Shown: piece after piece, positions 23,638 through 34,662 of the stretch
How the letters are laid out: the number at the start of each line of letters is the position of its first letter
Numbering within the stretch: position 1 is the stretch's first letter
Source of the DNA: an uncultured Thermoanaerobaculia bacterium
GTDB lineage: Bacteria; Acidobacteriota; Thermoanaerobaculia; Multivoradales; Multivoraceae
Assembly: GCA_951812325.1 (NCBI GenBank)
Contig: OX638294.1
Coordinates: forward strand, 1,590,859-1,654,858
Reading direction: 5' to 3'
DNA: 64,000 bases
Translations under genes and position numbers: made by a program
The notes under the pieces: model-generated
The model's input: the letters and a program-made list of their open reading frames with translations, nothing else
The model's database searches: none
What the model was told of the DNA's origin: nothing

Positions 23638-24148
23638 CCCCATTGAAGACGCGCTCTTCGCCGGACTGGACCCGGGCGAGAACGATGCCCCGGTCCTTCT
23701 GGAGCAGTACAAGCTCTTCGTCGGAACGTCTGAAGCGCTCGTTCAACGTCGCCAAGGTGTGAACACGTTCTTTCTCTCAGCGAACTCGCTGCTCGTCGCG
23801 GGCGCGGGCTTGATCCTCCGTGGTGGCGCATCCAGCCACATGGAGTCGGTGATTCTCGTACTTCTACTCCTGAGCACCATCGGACTCGGCCTCGCCTTTG
23901 TCTGGCGCCGCCTGATTCACTCGTTCAGACAACTGAGCGCCGGGAAGTTCGACGTCATTCACGCACTTGAGCGTCGCCTACCCGCCAGGGCCTTCGCCGC
24001 TGAATGGAAGGCCTTGGGCGAGGGAGAAGATCCCAAGGTGTACCGGCCGTTCACGGGTACGGAGTCCATCACGCCGATCGTGTTTGCCATCTTGCATCTG
24101 ACGCTGTTCGCAGCCAGCGTCCGGACTTGGGCGAACGGGGCGAATTGA
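23624..24148 (+). CDS. RipA-like / SLATT-like small multi-TM protein
   Basis: This 174-residue membrane protein has a cytoplasmic N-terminus with EQYKLFVGTSEALVQRRQGVNTFFL leading into TM1 (about 49-67), TM2 (about 75-96) and TM3 (about 148-168). The segment between TM2 and TM3 (SFRQLSAGKFDVIHALERRLPARAF) is the signature of the RipA-type octameric membrane proteins. The layout recalls SLATT effectors that make pores in nucleotide-signalling defence systems. ATG 23624 lies inside the end of the TIR-like gene 1, and its stop overlaps or touches the start of TIR-like gene 2. A membrane effector activated by TIR products is a reasonable hypothesis, not shown. Confidence 0.72.
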   Translation: MTDNDPIEDALFAGLDPGENDAPVLLEQYKLFVGTSEALVQRRQGVNTFFLSANSLLVAGAGLILRGGASSHMESVILVLLLLSTIGLGLAFVWRRLIHSFRQLSAGKFDVIHALERRLPARAFAAEWKALGEGEDPKVYRPFTGTESITPIVFAILHLTLFAASVRTWANGAN

Positions 24149-24153
24149 CGAGC

Positions 24154-24606
24154 GTGAGTACGCATCAGATTCACATTTTCATCAGCCATTCCTGGACGTA
24201 CTCGCGGCACTACGAGACGTTGCATTCGTGGATCTTCGGTAAGAGATGGCGCGCGGGGCAGGCTTCTCTGGCGTTTCGCGATTTCTCGGTGCCCAAGGAC
24301 GCTCCGATTCACAACGCGCCGTCTGCCCGGGCGCTTCGGGATGCGATCTACAGGAAGATCGATGGGTGCCATGTCGTCGTGTGTCCGACCGGGATGTACG
24401 CGAACTACAGCGATTGGATTCAGAAGGAACTTGGGGGTGCTCAGGTGAAAGGAAAGCCGATTCTGGGGGTCAATCCCTGGGGACAAGAGAGGCGCTCGTC
24501 GGTCGTGGCGGAGGCGGCGCAAAGGACCGTAGGATGGAACAGCAAGAGCGTTGTCGAAGGCATCTGGAAACTCCTACCTGGGGCGCTGATCTCGGTTGGC
24601 CGGTGA
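24154..24606 (+). CDS. TIR-like protein 2 (ThsB/MTH538 type)
   Basis: This 150-residue TIR-like protein has IHIFISHSWTYSRHYETLHSW at the N-terminus, then LAFRDFSVPKDAPIH, HVVVCPTGMYANYSDWIQKE and KPILGVNPWGQERR. These are standard blocks of the DUF1863/ThsB-like family. Glu92 in WIQKEL is the candidate active-site residue. GTG at 24154 is chosen as start; TTG at 24145 overlapping the RipA-like stop is the alternative. It belongs to a different subfamily from TIR-like 1, so the operon carries two non-equivalent TIR proteins around one membrane protein. The decayed IS copy begins about 125 bp downstream. Confidence 0.78.
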   Translation: MSTHQIHIFISHSWTYSRHYETLHSWIFGKRWRAGQASLAFRDFSVPKDAPIHNAPSARALRDAIYRKIDGCHVVVCPTGMYANYSDWIQKELGGAQVKGKPILGVNPWGQERRSSVVAEAAQRTVGWNSKSVVEGIWKLLPGALISVGR

Positions 24607-24730
24607 TGCCCGTGTTCTCGGGGCCGGAACCCCTGCAGGCACCTGCAGGCGTCTCATGCCACCAGCGAACGCGACCGAGTGCCCGATTGAGGGGCGCTCG
24701 GTTGTCACGCAGGCACGGCCGGCTTCGGTC

Positions 24731-25105
24731 CCTTGCCCGGCAGGTCGGCGTCGCGCCGGCGTGCCGGGCGCTGGGCGTGTCGCGATCGACCTTCTATCGT
24801 CGCGCGAGGCCCGCTCCCGGGCAACGGCAGCCCCGCCCCACGCCTGCCCGGGCACTGAGCGAAGTCGAGCGGAAACGGGTCGAGGCGACGCTTGCGTCGC
24901 CTCGTTTCGTCGATCGTTCGCCGGGAGAAGTAGTGGCCACCCTGCTCGACGAGGGCCGGTACCTGTGCTCGGAGCGCACGATGTACCGCATTCTCGAAGC
25001 GAATCTCCCGGTGAAGGACCGCCGCAACCAGCGGGTTCACCCGCAGTACGCCAAGCCGGAGCTGGTCGCCACCGCGCCCAACCAGGTCTGGTCCTGGTAC
25101 ATCAC
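24731..25105 (+). pseudogene. OrfB transposase remnant, 5' part (element A copy 2)
   Basis: This encodes ARQVGVAPACRALGVSRSTF through APNQVWSWYIT, matching OrfB of the complete copy. It stops exactly at the insertion point of element B. The first catalytic Asp is changed to Tyr (WSWYIT instead of WSWDIT), so it was already inactive or has decayed since. No start codon or orfA remains. Confidence 0.85.
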
Positions 25106-25159
25106 TGAGCTTGACCCGGTTCCGTGGACACCTCATTCTTGGAGGAGGAGGAGTTCACG

Positions 25160-25464
25160 ATGTCACGATCAAGAGCCCGGTACGCCCCGGAGTACCGGCA
25201 GCAGATGGTAGATCTGGTCCGGTCCGGGCGTAGCCCGGACCAACTGGCTCGCGAGTTCGAGCCGTCGGCGCAGTCGATCCGGAACTGGGTGGCCCAGGCG
25301 GACCGGGACGAGGGCCGCCGGAGCGACGGCAGCACGACGGCGGAGCGCGAGGAGTTGCGGCGGCTGCGCCGGGAGAACCGCCGGTTGCGGGAAGAGCGGG
25401 CAATCCTGGCAAAAGCAACGGCCTGGTTCGCTCGGGAGACGGGACCGAAGGGGTCTTCCGGTTC

Positions 25465-25468
<4 letters not shown>
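25160..25468 (+). CDS. IS3-family transposase OrfA (element B)
   Basis: This 102-residue HTH protein carries YAPEYRQQMVDLVRSGRSP, LAREFEPSAQSIRNW and a leucine-zipper-like LRRLRRENRRLREERAILAK. ATG 25160 follows a GGAGGAGGAGGAG purine run. It ends at 25468 with a 4-bp overlap (ATGA) to the orfB start at 25465, the usual junction in this group where fusion can occur by frameshifting. Confidence 0.88.
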
Positions 25469-26317
<849 letters not shown>

Positions 26318-26358
26318 ATCCCAAAACACTAACCGTCCACGAAACCGGGGCAACTCCA

Positions 26359-26972
26359 CACCAGGCTGCTCGGACCGCAGACCTGGAGCTACTACTACCT
26401 CTACGTCCTGCTTGACCTCTACAGCCGCTACGCGGTCGGCTGGATGGTCGCCGACCGCGAAACCTCCGCGCTCGCCCAAAGGCTCATCGAGGAAACCTGC
26501 CTCAAGCACGGCGTCAAGCCCGATGTCCTGACGCTGCATTCCGATCGAGGCGCACCCATGACCAGCCAGGGCACCGCCCAACTGCTCGCGCGCCTCGGCG
26601 TGAACCGGTCTCTCGGCCGCCCACAGGTCAGCGACGACAACCCCTACTCCGAAGCCCAGTTCAAGACCCTCAAGTACCACCCCGACTTCCCGGGCCGCTT
26701 CCCCGGCCAGGACGCCGCGACCGACTACTGCCGATCGTTCTTCCCTCAGGTACAACACGGAACACCGCCATGCCGGAATCGCCATGCTCACACCCGAGAC
26801 CGTCCACTACGGCCGGGCCCATGCCGTCATTGAGCAGCGCCAGCGCACCCTGAGAGCAGCCTGGGAACGTCACCCTGAACGATTCGGCGGCGGCCTACCC
26901 GTGCATCCGACACTGCCCCAGGCTGTATGGATCAACAAACCCGACAGCGAGACTGCGGAAACGACTCAGTAA
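26359..26972 (+). pseudogene. OrfB transposase remnant, 3' part (element A copy 2)
   Basis: This continues the interrupted transposase from RLLGPQTWSYYYLYVLLDLY through TLHSDRGAPM and DNPYSEAQFKTLKYHP. Near 26747 one additional base (TTCCCTCAGG against TTCCCCTGG in the intact copy) shifts the frame, after which MLTPETVHYGRAH continues to the stop at 26972. Clearly inactive. Confidence 0.85.
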
Positions 26973-27029
26973 ATCCAGAACACCGCTGTGTCAATGTCGT
27001 TGACAGGTTCCGTACGCGGTCGGCGGCGG

Positions 27030-27146
27030 CTACCTCCCGCGGCCCAGCGGCTGCTCCGCCGCCGTCCGCCGGGAGTTGAGTTCCAACAGCCGGGCAAGGA
27101 CCTCGTCGCGGACTTCATTGGGCCAGCGGTAGCGGTCGGGCTTCAT
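27030..27146 (-). pseudogene. C-terminal stump of a restriction-modification methylase-like gene
   Basis: The 38-residue frame (MKPDRYRWPNEVRDEVLARL then LELNSRRTAAEQ) resembles the extreme C-terminus of Eco57I/BREX-type DNA methyltransferases or restriction enzymes, whose tails carry DEVLARLLxLN and AAEE motifs. The rest of that gene is gone. It sits directly beside the right end of IS element A copy 2, so IS-mediated deletion is likely. Confidence 0.4.
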
Positions 27147-27224
27147 GGTTCGGGCTGCAACGGCAGAACGACTGGATGGCAGGAGTCGCGCTGTTCTTGA
27201 CCGTGCTCAAGCGCTGATGCGTCC

Positions 27225-27650
27225 TCACGAACCGCCCGGGCCTTCGCCAGCAAAGCGCAACTCATAGGGGTTCGTCACCGACAGGCCTCCCAGCGCTTCG
27301 AGCAATGCAAGAGGATCGTCGGAGTCGACCCTCTTCAACACCTCCTGGACGTCCTTGCGACCGGTGGGCGGCTTCCGCACCTCGAAGAACGGCCAGAGAA
27401 CGTCACTGCGGTACAGCCGGTCCTTCCTGGGGAACGCAGAAATCGGCGGCCCCGCATAGTCGTCCTCGTAGCGAAAAACGAAGGCGTCACCTTCGCAAGA
27501 CAGTTCCCCGATCAGCTCCCGACCCTGCGCCCGGCTCCGCCGGACGACCTGAAGCCTCCTCCCCGTCGTTTCGCGTGGGTCGACCCGCTGCCGACGAATC
27601 CCTGAAGCCCGAAGCATCTGGTCCAAGACACTCTGAACTGACTTGCTCAT
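27225..27650 (-). CDS. HipA N-terminal-domain-like small protein (HipS-like)
   Basis: This 141-residue protein resembles the N-terminal subdomain of HipA toxins (Couple_hipA/HipA_N): ELIGELSCEGDAFVFRYEDD, then PISAFPRKDRLYRSDVLWPFF, VQEVLKRVDSDDPLALLEALG and TNPYELRF. In ordinary HipA this module is fused to the kinase. Here it is a separate gene whose ATG overlaps the kinase stop (ATGA at 27647-27650). In the tripartite HipBST systems the corresponding HipS is encoded before the kinase and neutralises it; here the order is reversed. An antitoxin role is inferred. Confidence 0.65.
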   Translation of the reverse strand: MSKSVQSVLDQMLRASGIRRQRVDPRETTGRRLQVVRRSRAQGRELIGELSCEGDAFVFRYEDDYAGPPISAFPRKDRLYRSDVLWPFFEVRKPPTGRKDVQEVLKRVDSDDPLALLEALGGLSVTNPYELRFAGEGPGGS

Positions 27651-28684
27651 GGCCGATTCTCCGCACGCAGCCGGCGAATCCGGAACTCCAGCAGGTCCAC
27701 GATGAGCTTGAGGCGTTGCTGGGTGATGATGCGTCGGAAGCGTCGCTGCAACATTCTCTCGATCGCCGGAACGGACACTGCGTCAAGGACGGCCCGCATC
27801 GCAGGAAAGAGATGCGGATGTTCCCGTGCGATTCCCGCGACAAGTCCGAAGTGATCCTGTCCAGCCACTCCGCCCACCGAGAGAATCGGCCGGGAACGGA
27901 GAGCATACCGTTCGACGAAACCTAGCCCCAAACGATCCACTTTCCGCGCCAGTTCGGCATCGGAATGATTGACGAAGAGACCGCGCGCCGTGTCGAAGAT
28001 CGGCGCGAATCGCACCGGAGCAACGCCCGAGTCGAGGGGCTCGAGGACTCCCCAGTTCATGCCGTGACGGTCCGGCGCGCCGACGAACGCATCGAACGCG
28101 AGCATCTTGACGAAGTCCACCGCAAGCGTCCCCGAGTCCTCGGGATAGAGCTCTTCCAGAATCGTCAACATGTTTCCCACTGTGTAGAACTGTCGCTCTT
28201 TCTCCCGGTCGGCAAGCCGAAAGGTGGCGGTAACCTCCTCCGCTGTCGACTCGAAGTACGCAGCGGCAAGCTCGATTCCGTGGCGCAGCGCCTCGTGCCC
28301 CGTGTGCACGAAGTCACGAGAAAGGAACCGCACGTCGTTGTTCGCAACCCGGGCGAGACGCGACCGCGCCATCCGGACCGGAAGCAGCGCTCCGATCTTT
28401 GAGATGATCTCCTCCGTGACGCACTCACGGGCATCCGCCTGGAACCGACCCTTCTTCGCGATGTAGCCGCAGTCCCCAAGGGACAGACTGTCCCGACGTC
28501 CTGCCTTTCCCGACCAACGCGGCGCACCATAAGCGAGGTAGTCCTTGGGTACCGTGCCGACCAAGGGCACCTCGTCGACTGAAAGAAGCCTCCATCCGCC
28601 AGGCTTCAGGAGGGGAATCGCCCGGACGTTCACCTCCACCCGGCTCGGCGTGGTGGTGAAGCGGTCCCTGCGCCGCCATGCCAC
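27647..28684 (-). CDS. HipA-like Ser/Thr kinase domain protein (split HipA / HipT-like)
   Basis: This 345-residue protein carries the HipA catalytic region. AFVGAPDRHGMNWGVL holds the catalytic Asp205 and metal-binding Asn210, and FAPIFDTARGLF holds the DFG-like Asp231. It lacks the HipA N-terminal subdomain, which is encoded by the next gene. HipA-type kinases phosphorylate an aminoacyl-tRNA synthetase and cause growth arrest. The start is GTG 28684 (MAWRRRDRFTTT); no better start is seen. No HTH antitoxin (HipB) is adjacent: upstream, 27 bp away, is a hydrolase gene on the same strand. It may be a toxin-antitoxin pair or a phage-defence kinase. Confidence 0.72.
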   Translation of the reverse strand: MAWRRRDRFTTTPSRVEVNVRAIPLLKPGGWRLLSVDEVPLVGTVPKDYLAYGAPRWSGKAGRRDSLSLGDCGYIAKKGRFQADARECVTEEIISKIGALLPVRMARSRLARVANNDVRFLSRDFVHTGHEALRHGIELAAAYFESTAEEVTATFRLADREKERQFYTVGNMLTILEELYPEDSGTLAVDFVKMLAFDAFVGAPDRHGMNWGVLEPLDSGVAPVRFAPIFDTARGLFVNHSDAELARKVDRLGLGFVERYALRSRPILSVGGVAGQDHFGLVAGIAREHPHLFPAMRAVLDAVSVPAIERMLQRRFRRIITQQRLKLIVDLLEFRIRRLRAENRP

Positions 28685-28711
28685 AGCTCCGCTCGGCTGC
28701 CCTTGCCGGTG

Positions 28712-29680
28712 CTAGTCCAGCCGCGCCAGCAGCCACCACTTCATCGTGGTCGAGACGAGGTCGGCCGCATCCTCCTGGACGAAGTGGTTCGCGCCCGGGA
28801 CGGTGACCAGGGTCAGGTCGCCGTCGAGCCAGTCCCAAGTGTTGTTCAGGCCGTCCGAGTGCAGCGCCGTGTCGTCCAGGCCGTGGAACTGGAGCACCGG
28901 CATGCCGATGCGCGGAGTCTCCTGTCCCGGCGCCTGGCCGAGGCCGCCGCCGCCTTCACGGGGGTAGTTCTGCTTGTAGTAGGCCAGCATCGCGTCGAAG
29001 TCGGACTGTTCGAAGGCCGCCTCGTAGTGCTTCTTCGCTTCGGGATCCTGGACCCAGAAGGAGAGGGTCTGCGGGTTCATCGGCATGCCGAGGAGGATGT
29101 CGGGGTCGCTGGCGCTGCCTTCCTGGAACTTGCGGGCGTAGTCGCTGTTCGCCTGCTGCTCCTGGTTGTTCGCAAGTTCCCGGCTCATGCCGTTGGGGTG
29201 CGGCAGGTTCAGGATGATCAGCCGTTCCGTCATCTGCGGCAGGTGGAACGCGACCTGCCAGGCGACGGCGCCGCCCCAGTCGTGCCCCACGATCGCCGCC
29301 TTGTCGCGGCCAAGGTGACGGATCACCGCCGCGACGTCGCCGACCAGGTAGCGCATGTTGTAGTTCTCTTCGCCGTCGGGCGAGTCGCTCTTGTTGTAGC
29401 CGCGCTGGTCGATCGCGACGACCTGGAAGTCGCTCGAGAGAGCCTCCATCTGGTGGCGCCACGAGTACCAGAAATCCGGGAAGCCGTGGATCATGACGAC
29501 CAGCGGCCCTTCCCCGATCGTCGCGTAGTGGATCTTCACGCCATCCGAGTCGGCGTAGCCGTGCTCCACGCGGTCCATCAGGTCACTGCCCATCGCCACT
29601 CCCCCGGTCATCGCCAGCAGCAGAACGGAGACGGCCGCCACCAGCCACCCCCAGGTCGTCGTTTCGGGCAGTCGTTTCAT
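28712..29680 (-). CDS. Exported alpha/beta hydrolase, epoxide hydrolase / dehalogenase-like
   Basis: This 322-residue protein has an N-terminal hydrophobic signal or anchor (residues 8-30). The alpha/beta fold has oxyanion-hole [13 protein letters not shown] (residues 65-77), nucleophile Asp134 in VGHDWGGAV, and catalytic His299 in PGANHFVQ. An Asp nucleophile points to epoxide hydrolase or haloalkane dehalogenase activity and not to esterase activity. The substrate is unknown. It is 27 bp upstream of the HipA-like kinase on the same strand, but the two functions are unrelated, so co-transcription may be incidental. 206 bp without features separate it from the PQQ dehydrogenase gene upstream. 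Confidence 0.85.
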   Translation of the reverse strand: MKRLPETTTWGWLVAAVSVLLLAMTGGVAMGSDLMDRVEHGYADSDGVKIHYATIGEGPLVVMIHGFPDFWYSWRHQMEALSSDFQVVAIDQRGYNKSDSPDGEENYNMRYLVGDVAAVIRHLGRDKAAIVGHDWGGAVAWQVAFHLPQMTERLIILNLPHPNGMSRELANNQEQQANSDYARKFQEGSASDPDILLGMPMNPQTLSFWVQDPEAKKHYEAAFEQSDFDAMLAYYKQNYPREGGGGLGQAPGQETPRIGMPVLQFHGLDDTALHSDGLNNTWDWLDGDLTLVTVPGANHFVQEDAADLVSTTMKWWLLARLD

Positions 29681-29886
29681 GCTCGTTCTCCTCAGGTCGT
29701 CGATGTCGTTGCCGTCGCGTCATTGTACGCGCGTGCGCCATCGTCGTTGCACTTGGAGAGCTGTCCAGCGAGCGACAGACTCCATGGACCAACCCCGCCA
29801 GAAGCACTCGCCGAAGGGCCGACCGTCCAACAGGACGAACCGGGACTCGCCGGCTGTTCCCTGCGCGACAACGCTGCGAACCCTCC

Positions 29887-31950
<2,064 letters not shown>

Positions 31951-32007
31951 TCGACTCCTCCTGCCTGGCGGCTCAAATGTCGACCTGGCGCCACAGACCG
32001 TCCGGAA

Positions 32008-32217
32008 GCCGGCGCTTCGCACCGGATGCCGGCCACAACCCGGGTGGCGCGATCCGCGCCACCCGTGAACCAGTCCGTGCGCCCGTCGTCGGGCGGACGG
32101 ACGGCAGGCCGGCGCACGCCGTCTCCGCCGCGCAACCTCCTGGACCGGAGCGGGACCGGGTCGCCCACTACGTCCGGAGCTCCCTGGCGCACCCGGTCTC
32201 TGCCGCGCAACCTCCTG
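32008..32217 (+). repeat. Dispersed palindromic repeat, copy 4, with a short direct repeat
   Basis: This is the most complete copy (32008-32115). GCCGGCGCTTCGCACCGG hairpin, GATGCCGGCCACAACCCGGG, AACCAGTCCGTGCGCCCG, TCGGGCGGACGG and GGCAGGCCGGCGCAC appear in order. Immediately after, CCGCGCAACCTCCTG occurs twice about 78 bp apart (near 32126 and 32204). It fills the 275-bp gap upstream of the PQQ dehydrogenase gene. Confidence 0.8.
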
Positions 32218-32225
32218 AGACCTGC

Positions 32226-33218
32226 TCAGGCATTCACGTCGATGACCACCCTGCCCCGGGTCTGGCCCGCCAGGATCGACGCCGCCAGTTCTTCGATCCG
32301 GCTCATCGGCTCAACCGACGTCATCTCGGACAACAGGTCGGCCGGAAGCTCCGCCGCCAGCCGGCGCCATGCCTCCCGCCGCAGCTCCATCGGCGCCATC
32401 ACCGAGTCGACGCCCGCAAGAACGACACTGCGCAGAATGAAGGGGTAGACGCTCGACGGCAGGTCCATGCCGCCGGCCAGTCCGCAGGCGGCGACGCAGC
32501 CGCCGTAGCGCGTCTGGGCGATCAGGTTTGCCAGCGTCGAGGATCCGACCACGTCCACGGCGCCGGCCCAGCTCTCCCGACCGATCGGCCGCGGCTTGGC
32601 GGCCAGCGTGTCGCGAGCGATGAAGTCGGCGGCGCCCAGACGGCTCAGGTAGTCATGTTCCGCCTCGCGCCCGGTGGAAGCGATCACCCGGTAGCCGGCC
32701 CGCGCCAGCAACGCCACCGCCACCGAGCCCACGCCACCGGCGGCGCCGGTCACCACAACGTCGCCACTCTCCGGCGCGACCCCGTGATCCTGCAGCGCCA
32801 TGACGCACAGCATCGCCGTGTACCCGGCCGTTCCGATCGCCATCGTTTGCTGATTGGTCAAGGCGTCCGGCACGGGGACCAGCCATTCCGACTTCATCCG
32901 CGCCCGCTGCGAGTAGCCGCCCCAGTGGCTCTCGCTCAGCCCGTAGCCGTTGACCAGTACGCGGTCGCCCGGCGAGAAGGAATCCGAAGCGGACTCCGCC
33001 ACCGTTCCCGCCAGATCGATGCCGCAGACCATCGGCGCCGACCGGCAGATCGGCGCGGCGCCGGTGATCGCCAGTCCGTCCTTGTAGTTCAGGGTGGAGT
33101 ACTCGACGTCAACCAGCACGTCGTGCTCGGGCAGATCGCCCAGCGTCAGGTCACGCAGGCCGGCCGTGTGCTGATCGTCGACCTTGTCGACGACGACCGC
33201 TCGAAAGGTGTCGCTCAT
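32226..33218 (-). CDS. acuI: Acrylyl-CoA reductase-type zinc-independent MDR oxidoreductase
   Basis: This 330-residue medium-chain reductase is of the YhdH/AcuI group. The N-terminal GroES-like fold has VEYSTLNYKDGLAITG and the group-specific MVCGIDLAGTV. The nucleotide-binding site is VVVTGAAGGVGSVAVALLARAGYRV. The MDR catalytic zinc ligands are absent, as expected. AcuI reduces acryloyl-CoA to propionyl-CoA with NADPH, which detoxifies acrylate from DMSP or propionate metabolism. The match to the family is strong over the full length; the physiological role is inferred. It is monocistronic, divergent from the PQQ-repeat gene to the right. Confidence 0.88.
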   Translation of the reverse strand: MSDTFRAVVVDKVDDQHTAGLRDLTLGDLPEHDVLVDVEYSTLNYKDGLAITGAAPICRSAPMVCGIDLAGTVAESASDSFSPGDRVLVNGYGLSESHWGGYSQRARMKSEWLVPVPDALTNQQTMAIGTAGYTAMLCVMALQDHGVAPESGDVVVTGAAGGVGSVAVALLARAGYRVIASTGREAEHDYLSRLGAADFIARDTLAAKPRPIGRESWAGAVDVVGSSTLANLIAQTRYGGCVAACGLAGGMDLPSSVYPFILRSVVLAGVDSVMAPMELRREAWRRLAAELPADLLSEMTSVEPMSRIEELAASILAGQTRGRVVIDVNA

Positions 33219-33269
33219 TCTCGGAGTTCCCTCAGTGTCCGGATTCAGGCCAGGCGCGGCAGAAAGTCA

Positions 33270-33330
33270 GAGGCCGGCGCTTCGCGCCGGAGGCCGGCGG
33301 GGACGCCGGCGCACCAGGTTTCTGCGCGTC
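33270..33330 (+). repeat. Partial palindromic repeat, copy 6
   Basis: Only the first module is present: GCCGGCGCTTCGCGCCGG, a perfect hairpin, then GGAGGCCGGCGGGG and CGCCGGCGCACC. It lies between the divergent acuI-like and PQQ-repeat genes, about 30-90 bp upstream of the latter. Confidence 0.6.
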
Positions 33331-33357
33331 GGGCCTCCGAGGTTCTATCATTCCGCC

Positions 33358-34662
33358 ATGACTTCCAAGACGCCGATTCGACTGTTCGTCGCCGCCCTGC
33401 TACTCACGGCGCTCGCCGTAGACCCCGCCCCCGCCAGCGAGCGGGCGCGCATGACGCCGGCAGCCGCCGACCCCGCCGAAACCTGGCCGCGCTGGCGCGG
33501 GCCGAGTGGACAGGGCGAAGTGGTGGGCGCCGGCTACGTCGACCGTTGGGGCCCGGAGGAGAACGTCCGCTGGAAGGTCCCCGTACCGGGCAGCGGCAAC
33601 TCCTCGCCGATCGTCTGGGGCGATGCGCTGTTCCTGACCACAGCCGAGGCCGCCGGCGCGAAACGCTCCGTGCTCGCCTTCGACCGGGCAACCGGTGAGC
33701 GGCTCTGGACCACCGCGGCGCCCGATGCGAACCCCGAACGCGCCTATCCCAAGAACGGACACGCCTCCTCGACCCCGACGACCGACGGTGAGCGGGTCTA
33801 CGCGTACTTCGGCAACCACGGCCTGCTGGCGCTCGACATGGACGGGAAGATCGTCTGGCACAAGTCGTTCGGCGAGCTGAACGCCTTCCACGGCACCGCC
33901 TCGTCGCCGCTCTTGCTCGGCGACCGGCTGATCGTCGTCCAGGAGCAGCAGCGCTCGCCATCCTTCATCGCCGCCTTCGACCGCCGCACGGGCGAAGAGC
34001 TGTGGCGCACCGAGCGCGACACCCAGGTCGGCTGGAGTTCGCCGGCCGCCATCTCGGTGACGACCGACGACGGCGACGAGCGCGACGAGATCGTCGTCAA
34101 CAGCCAGCACCACGTGATCGCCTACGCGCCCGAGGACGGCCGCGAACTGTGGCGCGCCAGCGGCACGACCTTCGAGGTCATCCCGAGCCCCGTGGTCGGC
34201 CACGATCTGCTCTTCAGCACCTCGGGCCGCGCCGGCCCGACCCTTGCGATCCGCCCCGGCGGCAACGGCGACGTGACGGACAGCCGGATCGTCTGGACCG
34301 CGGCCAAGGGGTCGCCCTTCGTCGTCGCGCCGATGCTCGTCGGCGACTACCTCTACATGGTCAACGACATGGCGAGCGTGATCACCGTCTACGACGCGCA
34401 GGCCGGCGAGGTCGTCTGGCAGGAACGCCTGGGCGAACGGATGCGGGAGGGCTTCTCGGCGGCGCCGGTCGCTTTCGACGGCAAGGTCTTCTTCACCAAC
34501 GACAACGGCGAGACCTTCGTGATCAAGGAGGGGCCGGACTTCGAGCTTCTCCACGTGAACCGGCTCGGCGAACGGACGATCGCCTCACCCGCCCTGGTCG
34601 GGGGCGTCTGGTACATCCGCACCGACGGACATCTGTGGGCGCTCGCCGGCGAAACCGGCTAG
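33358..34662 (+). CDS. Exported PQQ-repeat (BamB-like) beta-propeller protein
   Basis: This 434-residue secreted protein has a signal peptide of about 27 residues (MTSKTPIRLFVAALLLTALA). The rest is a propeller of PQQ-like repeats (FDRATGERLWTT, FDRRTGEELWRTERD, YDAQAGEVVWQERLG). WPRWRGPSGQG at the mature N-terminus is the usual start of the outer-membrane PQQ-like protein family. No PQQ active-site Asp/Glu or calcium site was recognised, so it is more likely a structural or binding protein than a dehydrogenase. ATG 33358 begins the signal peptide. Its stop overlaps the TPR gene stop by 4 bp (CTAG), an end-to-end arrangement. Confidence 0.83.
   Translation: MTSKTPIRLFVAALLLTALAVDPAPASERARMTPAAADPAETWPRWRGPSGQGEVVGAGYVDRWGPEENVRWKVPVPGSGNSSPIVWGDALFLTTAEAAGAKRSVLAFDRATGERLWTTAAPDANPERAYPKNGHASSTPTTDGERVYAYFGNHGLLALDMDGKIVWHKSFGELNAFHGTASSPLLLGDRLIVVQEQQRSPSFIAAFDRRTGEELWRTERDTQVGWSSPAAISVTTDDGDERDEIVVNSQHHVIAYAPEDGRELWRASGTTFEVIPSPVVGHDLLFSTSGRAGPTLAIRPGGNGDVTDSRIVWTAAKGSPFVVAPMLVGDYLYMVNDMASVITVYDAQAGEVVWQERLGERMREGFSAAPVAFDGKVFFTNDNGETFVIKEGPDFELLHVNRLGERTIASPALVGGVWYIRTDGHLWALAGETG

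Noticed and set aside
24607..24730. Palindromic CCTGCAGGCACCTGCAGG near 24631 as an attachment site or IS end
   Set aside because: No matching copy or inverted partner was found at the other end of the decayed IS element; a chance restriction-like palindrome is likelier.
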